This document shows positions 1 to 9,216 of a stretch of 47,544 nucleotides of DNA, piece by piece; position 1 is the stretch's first letter; each line of letters starts with the position of its first letter. The notes under the pieces are model-generated. The model was not told the DNA's origin, made no database searches, and saw only the letters and a list, made by a program, of their open reading frames with translations. The stretch is from a bacterium (GTDB lineage Bacteria; UBP6; UBA1177), in the NCBI GenBank assembly GCA_022703485.1, contig JAKLDO010000014.1:1-47544 (forward strand), in the 5' to 3' direction. Made by a program: the position numbers and the translations under genes.

Positions 1-1
1 A

Positions 2-118
2 TCTCCGCAGAGAGCCTATCTTACACATATGAACCATTCATTTGACCATGGAACTGTCATCAGAAAACTTCCCGGACATATTATTCCGGCCTATGACGGT
101 TTAACGGTCGGAATATAG
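2..118 (+). CDS. MBL-fold metallo-hydrolase, C-terminal end (partial)
   Basis: This is the 3' end of a gene that begins before the window. Frame 2 is open from base 2 to a TAG at 116-118 and encodes 38 residues containing AYLTHMNHSFDH and a final AYDGLTVGI. An LTHMNH-like metal-ligand motif followed by a closing AYDG(M/L)xV strand is typical of the C-terminus of small metallo-beta-lactamase-fold phosphodiesterases (PhnP-like or phosphoribosyl cyclic phosphodiesterase-like). These usually bind two metal ions and hydrolyse phosphodiesters. The family is inferred from the tail only, so substrate and full length are unknown. It lies on the same strand as the following lipoprotein, but a promoter in the 70-bp gap suggests separate transcription. 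Confidence 0.65.
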   Translation, partial: SPQRAYLTHMNHSFDHGTVIRKLPGHIIPAYDGLTVGI

Positions 119-127
119 TTCAAAAAA

Positions 128-156
128 TTGATTTTTTAAAGCCGTGGCTTTAGTAT
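128..156 (+). promoter_or_regulatory. Promoter for the Asp-repeat lipoprotein, with nested palindromes
   Basis: TTGATT at 128-133 and TAGTAT at 151-156 are separated by 17 bp, a good sigma-70-type spacing. Two palindromes overlap it: AAAAAAT-TG-ATTTTTT (122-137) over the -35 and TAAAGCC-GT-GGCTTTA (137-152) filling the spacer. The second could be an operator, or the arms could form a weak terminator-like hairpin for the upstream gene, although no T-run follows on the plus strand. Predicted transcription start is near 163, about 25 bases before the ATG. Confidence 0.5.
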
Positions 157-187
157 TTCACCAGTTTTTCTATTTCAAGAGGTGGAA

Positions 188-922
188 ATGAATATGTTAA
201 GATATTTTCTGATATTGATGTGCATGTCGTTATTTGCCTGTTCAACGGCCGGTAAGAAAATTGAAACAAAAAGCGTTGATCCGGTTAAGTCCGGCGAAAA
301 AGAGCTTACAGCAAAAGGCGGCAAGCTGGAATTTGATCCGAAGGTCTATGTGATAAAGAAGTATGACATAAACAAAGATAAACAGCCCGACATAGTGAAT
401 GTTTTCAAGAAGATATCGGATGATGGCGGCAAAAAGGATGAAACGGTCCTTCAGATATTTGTAAAGATGATGGACCTTAACAGGGATACAAAGATCGATG
501 TGTGGCGGTATTTTGACGAAACAGGTGCAGTTTCAAAAGAGGAGATAGACCTTGATTTCGATGGAAAAATTGATGTCGCCGACTACTATGTTAACGGAAT
601 CGTGAGAAGAAAAGAGCTCGATTTCCAGTTCGATGAAAATACCGATACATGGAAGAATTACGATGAAAAAGGGATACTTATCCTGATAGAAATAGACCAG
701 AGCGGCGACGGAAAGCCTGATTACTGGGAATTCTATGCGAACGGCGTACTTGAAAGGATTGAAAAGGATACCGACACCGATGGAAAGGCGGATATCTTCA
801 AAAGATCTCAGGACAAAGGTTTTACAAAGATACTCAGCACAACTGAAAAATTCGAAGACCAGCCAGCTCAGACACCCGTTCCGTCTTCAGGAACAGAGAG
901 CCCGGCAGAGAAGCCCGAGTAG
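188..922 (+). CDS. Putative lipoprotein with Asp-rich (DxDxDGxxD) repeats
   Basis: The product is a 244-residue predicted lipoprotein. The signal peptide ends in the lipobox LFAC, with Cys18 as the lipidation site. From about residue 55 to 205 the sequence repeats short units of the type D-x-(N/D)-x-D-x-x-(I/P)-D followed by an aromatic strand: DINKDKQPD, DLNRDTKID, DLDFDGKID, DQSGDGKPD and DTDTDGKAD. These resemble calcium-binding dockerin/thrombospondin-3-like loops alternating with WxxY/FxxG strands. The tail is Pro/Ser/Glu-rich. ATG 188 is chosen because AAGAGGTGG lies just upstream; ATG 194 is also possible, and an in-frame GTG at 182 overlaps that ribosome site. The function is unknown. 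Calcium binding and a cell-surface or periplasmic location are inferences. Confidence 0.75.
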   Translation: MNMLRYFLILMCMSLFACSTAGKKIETKSVDPVKSGEKELTAKGGKLEFDPKVYVIKKYDINKDKQPDIVNVFKKISDDGGKKDETVLQIFVKMMDLNRDTKIDVWRYFDETGAVSKEEIDLDFDGKIDVADYYVNGIVRRKELDFQFDENTDTWKNYDEKGILILIEIDQSGDGKPDYWEFYANGVLERIEKDTDTDGKADIFKRSQDKGFTKILSTTEKFEDQPAQTPVPSSGTESPAEKPE

Positions 923-940
923 TTTCCGGAAGCAGGAATC

Positions 941-968
941 TTGACAACCACCCTTTTTGGACTATATT
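941..968 (+). promoter_or_regulatory. Promoter of yceD-rpmF-plsX
   Basis: A perfect -35 TTGACA at 941-946 and TATATT at 963-968 are separated by 16 bp, placing the transcription start near 975, about 25 bases before the yceD ATG. It lies immediately after the upstream lipoprotein stop codon. No ribosome-binding site as strong as those of the neighbours is visible before ATG 1001. Confidence 0.75.
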
Positions 969-1000
969 CTGCCTGTTGATTTTTTGCTTGTTTAAAAACT

Positions 1001-1447
1001 ATGAAGCTTTACCTGAGTGAAATAACCGACTCCATTTCAAAGAAAAGAGTTGAATTCACTGAAGAAAATGATGAATACAATCATGGTTCCAGCCTGAAAG
1101 GTCTGGATCTGGAAGTAAGCTTCTACCGTGCAGGCGAAACCGTATGTTTGAAATTTGTTGGGAATTTCACGATAGGAACTGTCTGTGACAGATGTGCTGC
1201 CGACCTTGAGGTTTGTACTGATGTGTCGGAATCATATTACCTTTTTCCTGAAAAGTCTTCTGATGATGTAGATTATTTCTACAGCGGAGACAGCATAGAG
1301 CTTGACGATTTTGTGAGAGAGACTGTCGTGATGAATGTCCCGGGTAAGATACTCTGCAGTGATGACTGTGCAGGATTGTGTCCGAGATGCGGCACGAACC
1401 TGAATGATAAGAAATGCGGATGCAATGCAGAAGATGAAACAAACTGA
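1001..1447 (+). CDS. yceD: DUF177 / YceD family protein (23S rRNA accumulation factor)
   Basis: The 148-residue product belongs to the DUF177/YceD family by sequence and by position, since yceD-rpmF-plsX is a widely conserved gene order. YceD in E. coli and its plant relatives supports 23S rRNA accumulation and large-subunit assembly. This copy has a Cys-rich metal-binding look: CDRC near residue 61-64, then a C-terminal stretch containing CSDDC, CPRCG and CGC, consistent with a zinc ribbon seen in many non-proteobacterial members. The gene has its own strong promoter and runs into rpmF after 19 bp, which carries a strong ribosome-binding site. Ribosomal role is inferred from the family. Confidence 0.85.
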   Translation: MKLYLSEITDSISKKRVEFTEENDEYNHGSSLKGLDLEVSFYRAGETVCLKFVGNFTIGTVCDRCAADLEVCTDVSESYYLFPEKSSDDVDYFYSGDSIELDDFVRETVVMNVPGKILCSDDCAGLCPRCGTNLNDKKCGCNAEDETN

Positions 1448-1466
1448 GCATAGTTAGGAGGATTAA

Positions 1467-1649
1467 ATGGTTCCAAAAAGAAAACACACAAGAGCCCGCT
1501 CAAGAAAAAGAAGAGGCGGACACATGAAAATGAGCCCGGTTGCTACAATAATATGTCCGAAATGCGGTGAAACGACCGTGCCGCACAGAATCTGTCCAAG
1601 TTGCGGAAATTACAAAGGTAAAGAGTTCGTTTCGCTCGAAGAACAGTAA
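1467..1649 (+). CDS. rpmF: 50S ribosomal protein L32 (zinc-binding form)
   Basis: The 60-residue protein begins MVPKRKHTRARSRKRRGGH, the basic N-terminus typical of L32, and continues with CPKCGE and CPSCGN. These two CxxC pairs form the zinc ribbon of the 'C+' type L32. It binds the 50S subunit near the base of the peptidyl-transferase region. GGAGG lies a few bases before the ATG. It sits between yceD and plsX, the standard arrangement linking ribosome assembly with lipid synthesis. Length matches the family. Confidence 0.96.
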   Translation: MVPKRKHTRARSRKRRGGHMKMSPVATIICPKCGETTVPHRICPSCGNYKGKEFVSLEEQ

Positions 1650-1656
1650 AAAATAA

Positions 1657-2670
1657 ATGTCGGCAACCATAATTGTCGATGCAATGGGCGGTGATGAAGC
1701 ATGTGCCGTCCCTGTCCAGTCAGTTCTTGAACTTTGCAAAGAATATCAAGATCTTACAGTTCTGCTTGTAGGTACTGAAAAAGATATCCTTTCCTGCATT
1801 GACGGGGATCTGCCTGAAAATGTCAGGATCGTAAGCAGTTCTTCTGAAATAGCAATGGGAGATTCTCCGGCCAAAGCCTATCGCGAAAAGAATGATTCTT
1901 CAATACACAAAGGGATAGATCTTCTCGTTGAAGGAAAGGGCGACGCGTTCTTTTCTGCAGGAAATACCGGAGCTGTCGTAGCAGTGAGTTATTTCAAAAG
2001 CGGTATACTGGAGTCTATTTCAAGACCGGCACTTGCCGCCATATATCCGTCTGTTGATTCAAAAAAGCTCATAATACTTGATCTCGGAGCGACCATTGAG
2101 CCAAAAGCCGAAAACTATCTTGATTTCGGGATACTTGGAGAGGCTTACAGGTTCTGCATAACCGGACTTGAGGATTCTACGATCGGGATACTCAATGTCG
2201 GAGAAGAGGAGAACAAGGGAACTAAAACAGTCGTAGATGCATCTGAGCTTTTAAAAAGATCGGGTCTTAACTATACCGGATTTATTGAGGGAAACCGTCT
2301 TTTTGTAGATCCCAATGTGGATGTGCTGGTCACGGATGCTTTCACAGGAAATATTACACTTAAAACGGTGGAAGGTCTCAACGAAGCCATAAGTCTTATG
2401 ATAAAGTCAAAAATCGCTCCTCCCAGATGGAAAAGAACAAGAGCGTTCTTTTTCAATAAAATATTCGGAGAGGTTTTTTCACAGTTCCAGTATAATCTTT
2501 ACGGTACAGCTCTTCTTCTGGGGACAAACCATCTTATTGGCGTAGGACATGGAAGAAGCGATGTCAGTGCTTTCAAGAACGCCATACTAAGGCTGAAAAA
2601 ACATGCTGAAAGAGATTTTCTCAATAAATTCAAGGAAAGAGTTAAACACACTAAAAAGCTGAAGAGCTGA
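1657..2670 (+). CDS. plsX: Phosphate acyltransferase PlsX
   Basis: PlsX makes acyl-phosphate from acyl-ACP, the acyl donor used by PlsY in the first step of phospholipid synthesis; it acts at the inner face of the membrane. The 337-residue length is normal. Family signatures are visible: the N-terminal IVDAMGGDEA, FFSAGNTGAVVA, and the C-terminal GTNHLIGVGHGRSD. The ATG is 7 bp after the rpmF stop with no obvious Shine-Dalgarno, so translation is probably coupled to rpmF. fabH, the usual next gene, is missing. Instead a minus-strand receiver gene ends exactly next to the plsX stop, the two stops together forming TGATCA. Confidence 0.95.
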   Translation: MSATIIVDAMGGDEACAVPVQSVLELCKEYQDLTVLLVGTEKDILSCIDGDLPENVRIVSSSSEIAMGDSPAKAYREKNDSSIHKGIDLLVEGKGDAFFSAGNTGAVVAVSYFKSGILESISRPALAAIYPSVDSKKLIILDLGATIEPKAENYLDFGILGEAYRFCITGLEDSTIGILNVGEEENKGTKTVVDASELLKRSGLNYTGFIEGNRLFVDPNVDVLVTDAFTGNITLKTVEGLNEAISLMIKSKIAPPRWKRTRAFFFNKIFGEVFSQFQYNLYGTALLLGTNHLIGVGHGRSDVSAFKNAILRLKKHAERDFLNKFKERVKHTKKLKS

Positions 2671-3036
2671 TCAGAGATATTCTTCGATAACTGTCCAGAT
2701 ATATTCCATGCTTGAAAAAGGTTTGAGAAGATATTCCACAGCACCTTCCCTTAGCGCCGCGATCGTATTTTCAATGGAGAGCATTGCGGTCATGACGATC
2801 ACTTTCTGATCCGGTTTTTTTGCCTTTATCGTTTTAAGGATCTCTATTCCGCTTGCTCCGGGAAGTACGATGTCAAGTATTATAAGATTGAATTTCTCAG
2901 TTTCTATTATATTGGCCGCCTCTTCACCGCTTCCTTTTGTAACAACTTCAATTCCTTTCAGCTCCAGATATCTCGACATCGTTGAAAGAAGTTCGAGATC
3001 GTCATCAACTATCAGAACTTTTGCTTTTTTAGTCAC
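2671..3036 (-). CDS. Single-domain response regulator (CheY-like receiver)
   Basis: The 121-residue product is one receiver domain without an output domain. Acidic residues D11-D13, the phosphoacceptor D55 (LIILDIVLPG), T82 (VMTAM) and Lys in YLLKPF are all present, so phosphorylation should be possible. The start is GTG (complement 3034-3036) with GGGAG six bases upstream. It has its own near-consensus promoter. No kinase is adjacent, so its partner is unknown. It may act like CheY or Spo0F, as a diffusible phosphate carrier or by binding a target protein. Confidence 0.9.
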   Translation of the reverse strand: MTKKAKVLIVDDDLELLSTMSRYLELKGIEVVTKGSGEEAANIIETEKFNLIILDIVLPGASGIEILKTIKAKKPDQKVIVMTAMLSIENTIAALREGAVEYLLKPFSSMEYIWTVIEEYL

Positions 3037-3074
3037 AACCTGCTCCCTTAATACACCTTGTCATACTTTTGAAC

Positions 3075-3102
3075 ATTTTATCTGTATGATCAAATTTGTC
3101 AA
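3075..3102 (-). promoter_or_regulatory. Promoter of the single-domain response regulator
   Basis: On the minus strand TTGACA (complement of 3097-3102) and TAAAAT (complement of 3075-3080) are 16 bp apart. It begins only 7 bp after the glnS stop, so the receiver gene need not depend on readthrough from glnS. Leader length is about 30 bases. Confidence 0.65.
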
Positions 3103-3108
3103 TTTTGG

Positions 3109-4821
3109 TCATTCTTCCGATCTTTGTATTTTTGCCCATTTGTCTTTCAGGGTCACTATTCTGTTTATAACGATATTGTTTCCTCCGGTATCTGGATCAA
3201 TGCAGAAATACCCCAGTCTTTCGAACTGGAACCTGTCGCCGCACCTGAGGTTTTTTATATTTATTTCAGCTTTTGCGTTTCTGACGGTTTTTAAAGAATC
3301 CGGGTTCATGTTGTCAAGGAAGGTCTTTCCTTCCTCGCAGATCATCGGATCTTCGGCATTGAAAAGATGCTCATAAAGTCTTACTTCAACATCTAAGGAA
3401 TTTTCCGCACTGACCCAGTGAATTGTTCCTTTGACCTTTCTTCCGTCAGCTGACCAGCCGCCTTTTGTCTGAGGATCGTAGGTGCAGTGAATTTCAGTGA
3501 TGTTCCCGCCGGCATCTTTTATGACATCAGTGCAGGTGATGTAATATGCCGCCCTGAGCCTGACTTCTTTTCCGGGAGCGAGCCTGTGGAATTTAGAAGG
3601 AGGTGTTTCCATGAAATCATCTCTTTCAATGTAAAGTGTCTTCGAGAAGGGAACTTTACGTTTTCCTGAATTTTCATCCTCAGGATTATTGACAGCTTCG
3701 AACTCTTCCGTTTGACCATCAGGATAATTTGTTATGACAACTTTAAGAGGATCGATGACACCCATGTATCTGGGAGCTTTTTTGTTCAGATCTTCTCTCA
3801 GACAGTGTTCCAGAAGGTTTATCGAGACGACGCTGTCTCTTTTTGCAACGCCGATCCTTTCAGCAAAATCTCTAATGGATTCAGGAGTGTAACCCCTTCT
3901 TCTCATTCCGGCTATGGTTGGCATCCTCGGATCGTCCCACCCTTTGACAAAGCCTTCTTTCACCAGTTTAAGGAGCAGTCTTTTGCTCATGACCGTGTTT
4001 GTGAGATTAAGTCTTGCGAATTCGATCTGACGCGGTTTCTTTTCAATACCGATAGCTTCAAGGAACCATTCGTAAAGAGGCCTGTGAGATTCAAATTCCA
4101 GTGTGCATATGGAATGGGTTATGCCTTCTATCGCATCGCTCTGACCGTGAGCATAATCATATGTAGGATAAATGCACCATTCGTTCCCGGTGTTGTGGTG
4201 TTCGGAGTGTTTTATACGGTACATGACAGGGTCTCTGAGAAGTACATTCGGATGTGCCATGTCGATCTTTGCACGGAGCATGTACTCTCCTTCCTTGAAC
4301 TCACCTTTTTTCATTCTTTCAAAAAGATCGAGATTTTCTTCAACGGAACGGTTCCTCCACGGACTTTCAGCGCCGGCTCCTTTCGCCGTACCTCTGTCCC
4401 GCCTTATCTCTTCGAGGGTCTGACAGCACACGAACGCTTTACCTTCTTTGATCATTTTTACAGCCCATTCATAAAGCTGCTGAAAGTATGATGATGCATA
4501 AAAAAGATTTCCGCCCCAGTCAAAACCGAGCCATTTCACATCGTTCTGGATGGAGTCGACATACTCAACATCCTCTTTTTCCGGATTTGTGTCGTCAAAC
4601 CTGAGATTGCACTGCCCTCCGAATGTTTTTGCAAGACCGAAATTAAGGCATATCGACTTTGCATGACCTATATGAAGGTATCCGTTCGGCTCAGGCGGAA
4701 AGCGGGTAACGATCTTCTGATGTTTACCGGAGGCAAGGTCGTTCTCAATAATATCTTTAATGAAATTGCCGGCTGCCGTTTTTTCCTGATCTTCATTCAG
4801 CAGGTTTCTGATCTCTGTCAT
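3109..4821 (-). CDS. glnS: Glutaminyl-tRNA synthetase
   Basis: Class I aminoacyl-tRNA synthetase, 570 residues. It joins glutamine to tRNA-Gln in the cytoplasm. The N-terminal half has the HIGH motif ([19 protein letters not shown] at 50-53) and [10 protein letters not shown]. The KMSKS loop reads VMSKR, as in E. coli GlnS, and the C-terminal anticodon-binding beta-barrels follow. A longer reading frame reaches 4875, but that would start inside the -10 box. ATG 4821 has GAGGTG seven bases upstream and gives the usual N-terminus, so it is preferred. Presence of GlnS suggests direct glutaminylation, although the window cannot exclude GatCAB elsewhere. Confidence 0.97.
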   Translation of the reverse strand: MTEIRNLLNEDQEKTAAGNFIKDIIENDLASGKHQKIVTRFPPEPNGYLHIGHAKSICLNFGLAKTFGGQCNLRFDDTNPEKEDVEYVDSIQNDVKWLGFDWGGNLFYASSYFQQLYEWAVKMIKEGKAFVCCQTLEEIRRDRGTAKGAGAESPWRNRSVEENLDLFERMKKGEFKEGEYMLRAKIDMAHPNVLLRDPVMYRIKHSEHHNTGNEWCIYPTYDYAHGQSDAIEGITHSICTLEFESHRPLYEWFLEAIGIEKKPRQIEFARLNLTNTVMSKRLLLKLVKEGFVKGWDDPRMPTIAGMRRRGYTPESIRDFAERIGVAKRDSVVSINLLEHCLREDLNKKAPRYMGVIDPLKVVITNYPDGQTEEFEAVNNPEDENSGKRKVPFSKTLYIERDDFMETPPSKFHRLAPGKEVRLRAAYYITCTDVIKDAGGNITEIHCTYDPQTKGGWSADGRKVKGTIHWVSAENSLDVEVRLYEHLFNAEDPMICEEGKTFLDNMNPDSLKTVRNAKAEINIKNLRCGDRFQFERLGYFCIDPDTGGNNIVINRIVTLKDKWAKIQRSEE

Positions 4822-4874
4822 TTTACACCTCGGACCTTTAATGTTTCCTATGCAGTAAGTATCTGCAGAGGGCA

Positions 4875-4902
4875 ATTATAACCGTGATTTTCATGCGGTC
4901 AA
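4875..4902 (-). promoter_or_regulatory. Promoter of glnS
   Basis: On the minus strand TTGACC (complement of 4897-4902) and TATAAT (complement of 4875-4880) are separated by 16 bp. Transcription should start near 4868, giving a leader of about 47 bases. A small inverted repeat TGCAG-7-CTGCA (4851-4867) would sit at the very 5' end of the mRNA. The promoter is back-to-back with the pilZ-nhaC promoter. Confidence 0.75.
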
Positions 4903-4920
4903 TTTAAACAGGGCATGAAT

Positions 4921-4949
4921 TTGACTAGTTTAATACAACACCTTATAAT
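4921..4949 (+). promoter_or_regulatory. Promoter of the PilZ-NhaC operon
   Basis: TTGACT at 4921-4926 and a perfect TATAAT at 4944-4949 are 17 bp apart. The predicted start near 4956 falls after an alternative in-frame ATG at 4953, which supports ATG 4974 as the true start of the PilZ gene. Confidence 0.8.
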
Positions 4950-4973
4950 GCCTTGCAGTTGATGGGGGACACA

Positions 4974-5354
4974 ATGGGAAAAAGGAAGCTGATAAGGGTT
5001 AATTATAAGGTCGATGCCGTTGTGAGCATCAACAATATCAGAAAAAAATGCAGTGTGCGGGACATCAGTCTTGCCGGGATATATCTCATTCTGAACCATC
5101 CGTGTGAAGTCGGCGACAAGGCGACGATAACCGTTCAGGTGGTATCTGATTCGACATCAGGAGAGATTGTACTGACGGGATCTGTCGTAAGGAAAGATTC
5201 TGACGGAGTAGCTTTTGAATTCTCTGAACTTCCTCTTGATTCATATCTTTTTCTCAGAAATGTACTTGTCTACAATCTTGGGGACCCCGAAAGCATTGAT
5301 TCGGAATACAGGCGCCATCTGGCATCCAGAAAAATGAAAGCCGGTCATAAATGA
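4974..5354 (+). CDS. PilZ-domain protein, putative cyclic-di-GMP receptor
   Basis: The 126-residue protein is a PilZ domain. Both c-di-GMP contact motifs are present: RxxxR (R4-R8, RKLIR) and DxSxxG (D30-S32-G35, DISLAG), followed by a beta-barrel and a charged C-terminal tail. It is therefore predicted to bind c-di-GMP in the cytoplasm. The ATG has GGGGGA five bases upstream. Its stop overlaps the nhaC start by 4 bp (ATGA), so the two products are made in a coupled way. That pairing suggests, but does not prove, that c-di-GMP affects the antiporter or its surroundings. Confidence 0.85.
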   Translation: MGKRKLIRVNYKVDAVVSINNIRKKCSVRDISLAGIYLILNHPCEVGDKATITVQVVSDSTSGEIVLTGSVVRKDSDGVAFEFSELPLDSYLFLRNVLVYNLGDPESIDSEYRRHLASRKMKAGHK

Positions 5355-6991
5355 AAAAATATTTAAAGACAGCCGTCTATTCTGTTCTTTTTACAGTTGT
5401 CTGCTCTCTAATAATTTTTACAGATCCGCTTGTCCAGTCGGTTCTTCCGCCATTGATCGCAATAGGCCTTGCTTTCATCACAAAACAGGTGATCATCTCT
5501 CTTTTCTGCGGTGTCTGGTCAGGAGCCGCGATAGTGCTTCTCAACAGCGGTAACGGCGCTGTCTTTTCATTTTCATCAGGATTTTTAAAGACCGTTGATA
5601 CCTATGCAGTGAGAGGTCTTAATGATGAAAGCCACATCATGATAGTGCTTTTTTCGCTCATGATAGGAGGAATGGTGGGGATAGTAACTGCTTCGGGCGG
5701 AATGCACGGAATAGTTAACGCGCTGTCAAAAAAGACTGATACCGGTCCGAAATCACTGATGCTTTCATGGGCGGCCGGAGTGCTCATATTTTTTGATGAT
5801 TATGCGAATACCCTCATTGTCGGGAATACGATGCGCCCTCTTACGGACAAATACAAAGTAAGCAGGGAGAAGCTCAGCTTCATTGTCGATTCGACTTCAG
5901 CTCCTGTTGCATCTCTTGCACTGCTGAGCACCTGGATAGGATATGAAGTGGGGCTTATAGGTGATGCATTGAAAAATTCGGCCCTTAATATAGATCCCTA
6001 TTCGGTTTTCATTTATTCACTTCCTTACCGTTTCTATGCGATAGTTCTTTTAGTGTTTATTCCGGTATACATTTTAATGAAAAGGGATTTCGGACCGATG
6101 CTTGAAGCTGAAAAAAGGTCGGGTTCGGGGGAGACTGACGGAGAGCGGTCTGCTGCAGGCGATTTCCGGGGGTTGAAAATTCCCGATATGTCAAAATGTA
6201 AGTGGTACAATGCCGCGATCCCCGTAATAGTCCTCATCGTTGCAACAATGGCCGGAATTATCATCAGCGGTCTCTCAGCTCTTGATGGTAACGGGCATTC
6301 AATAAAAGAGATCATTTCAAACGCGAACTCTTTTAAAGTTCTGATATGGGGGTCCCTTATAGCATCGCTTACAGCCGGAATACTTATGGTCTTTTCAGGT
6401 ACAGGCACGGTGACGGATGCCGTTTCTTCGTGGGTGGAAGGGATAAAATCAATGATCACCGCGATGATAATCCTTGTTCTTGCATGGGGTCTCGGCGGAG
6501 TTATCACAGAATTGAAAACTGCCGAAAATCTTGCGTTTTTCCTGTCGGACAAACTTCCTCTGTGGGGTTTTCCGGCGATCGTCTATATCACTGCCTGCAT
6601 AGCGAGTTTCGCCACAGGCACTTCATGGGGCACCATGGCGCTCCTTTTTCCGACAGCCTTGCCTCTGGCCCTTGCAATGACGCAGAGCGGCGGTGCAGAC
6701 CCGTTATCATATATTTTCATTGTGACAGGTGCAATTCTTACCGGAGCGATATTCGGAGATCACTGCTCACCGATATCCGATACCACCATAATGTCAAGCA
6801 TGTCAAGCGGGGTGAGTCATATCGAACATGTCAGAACTCAGGTGCCTTATGCTCTGGTCATCGGTTCGGTCGCACTTGTTTTCGGCTATTTTCCGGCAGG
6901 CTTTTTCATCGATCCGTATTTTCTGATAGCTGTCCAGCTGATAATAGTGTTCGTGGTTTTCAGATATTTCGGGAAAAAGACCGGAGTGTGA
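5351..6991 (+). CDS. NhaC-family Na+/H+ antiporter
   Basis: The 546-residue polytopic inner-membrane protein belongs to the NhaC / IT-superfamily antiporters, with repeated hydrophobic segments across its length. Recognisable family stretches are PLIAIGLAF near the start, the FFDDYANTLIVG segment around residue 148-159, and the FATGTSWGT and GDHCSPISDT stretches in the C-terminal half, with charged and polar residues inside membrane segments as expected for ion exchange. It probably exchanges Na+ for H+, although some relatives move organic acids or amino acids. A charged cytoplasmic loop lies near residues 245-280. It is translationally coupled to the PilZ gene. Its TGA touches the guaB stop on the other strand with no gap. 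Confidence 0.88.
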   Translation: MKKYLKTAVYSVLFTVVCSLIIFTDPLVQSVLPPLIAIGLAFITKQVIISLFCGVWSGAAIVLLNSGNGAVFSFSSGFLKTVDTYAVRGLNDESHIMIVLFSLMIGGMVGIVTASGGMHGIVNALSKKTDTGPKSLMLSWAAGVLIFFDDYANTLIVGNTMRPLTDKYKVSREKLSFIVDSTSAPVASLALLSTWIGYEVGLIGDALKNSALNIDPYSVFIYSLPYRFYAIVLLVFIPVYILMKRDFGPMLEAEKRSGSGETDGERSAAGDFRGLKIPDMSKCKWYNAAIPVIVLIVATMAGIIISGLSALDGNGHSIKEIISNANSFKVLIWGSLIASLTAGILMVFSGTGTVTDAVSSWVEGIKSMITAMIILVLAWGLGGVITELKTAENLAFFLSDKLPLWGFPAIVYITACIASFATGTSWGTMALLFPTALPLALAMTQSGGADPLSYIFIVTGAILTGAIFGDHCSPISDTTIMSSMSSGVSHIEHVRTQVPYALVIGSVALVFGYFPAGFFIDPYFLIAVQLIIVFVVFRYFGKKTGV

Positions 6992-8476
<1,485 letters not shown>

Positions 8477-8499
8477 TTAATAAACAATAAATTGGTGCT

Positions 8500-8527
8500 A
8501 TTCTAATTACTGCCGTTTTGAAGTCAA
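8500..8527 (-). promoter_or_regulatory. Promoter of guaB
   Basis: On the minus strand TTGACT (complement of 8522-8527) and TAGAAT (complement of 8500-8505) are 16 bp apart, giving a leader of roughly 30 bases before the guaB ATG. No riboswitch-sized structure fits in this leader. Confidence 0.72.
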
Positions 8528-8553
8528 GCAATATGGAGCATTGGATTTTTTAA

Positions 8554-8582
8554 CTTGAAAGCAGTTTTGATTCGTGGTATTG
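8554..8582 (+). promoter_or_regulatory. Possible weak promoter of the BRO-N gene
   Basis: TTGAAA followed after 17 bp by TATTGT lies 55-85 bp before the gene. The match is moderate and the surrounding DNA is AT-rich, so chance is likely enough to keep confidence low. Confidence 0.3.
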
Positions 8583-8638
8583 TGTGGATGGTAAAAAATT
8601 GAATGCAAATTCGAAATAATAGTTGCGGAGGTAAATAA

Positions 8639-9070
8639 ATGACCGTACATAAAATGATAGTTTTTGAAGGAAAAAAGATCAGAAGAGTCTGGCATAATGA
8701 AGAATGGTATTTTTCTGTTGTTGATATTGTTGAGGTGTTGTCAAATTCGCCAACACCAAGACAATACTGGGGTAAAATAAAGCAAAGAGAGTTTGTTGAA
8801 CTTGAGTTGTCCCCAATTTGGGTACAACTGAAATTGTTGAGTTCAGACGGCAAAAAGTATGCAACAGATTGTGCAAACACAAGAAATATGTTCAGAATAA
8901 TTCAGTCGATCCCGTCACCGAAAGCAGAGCCGTTTAAACAGTGGCTTGCACAGGTTGGATATGAACGGGTTCAGGAGATTGAAAATCCGGAACTTGCTCA
9001 GCAGAGAATGAAAGAAATTTATGAAAGAAAAGTTATTCCAAAGACTGAATTATCTTTCACTGGCAGGTGA
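8639..9070 (+). CDS. BRO-N domain protein, antirepressor-like, probably truncated
   Basis: The 143-residue product is a BRO-N domain of the type found in phage antirepressors and DinD-like proteins. Characteristic segments are WHNEEWYFSVVDIVEVL, DGKKYATDCANT, FRIIQSIPSPKAEPFK and WLAQVGYERVQEIENPEL. Related full-length proteins I know continue for another 120 or so residues after the MKxxYERKG-like segment. Here the sequence diverges right after MKEIYERK and stops, which suggests truncation by a frameshift or deletion. GGAGG precedes the ATG. G+C in three hand-counted lines is about 37-40%, against about 45% in purM, which fits recent acquisition. BRO-N domains bind DNA; the role here is unknown. 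Confidence 0.75.
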   Translation: MTVHKMIVFEGKKIRRVWHNEEWYFSVVDIVEVLSNSPTPRQYWGKIKQREFVELELSPIWVQLKLLSSDGKKYATDCANTRNMFRIIQSIPSPKAEPFKQWLAQVGYERVQEIENPELAQQRMKEIYERKVIPKTELSFTGR

Positions 9071-9147
9071 AAACGAGCATGATCAGATCGAAGAAAAAGA
9101 CAAAACGGAAGAATAAAATATCTTTAAAATCCCGATTCAACGACAAA

Positions 9148-9176
9148 TTGACTTATGAGTTGTGATTAAATATATT
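9148..9176 (+). promoter_or_regulatory. Promoter of purM
   Basis: TTGACT at 9148-9153 and TATATT at 9171-9176 are separated by 17 bp. Transcription would begin near 9183, about 34 bases before the chosen ATG at 9217. No PurR-type operator is recognised. Confidence 0.75.
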
Positions 9177-9216
9177 AGGGCAGTATTTTTCCACCTTGAA
9201 AATTCCGGAGGGAATG

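Noticed and set aside
3712..4491. Long plus-strand frame opposite glnS
   Set aside because: Antisense to a well-conserved synthetase; no family features or start signals.
4822..4875. Longer N-terminus of glnS from 4875
   Set aside because: The ATG would fall in the -10 box, no Shine-Dalgarno precedes it, and the sequence does not resemble GlnS.
8560..9147. Attachment-site repeats flanking the BRO-N gene
   Set aside because: No direct repeat of useful length was found on the two sides.
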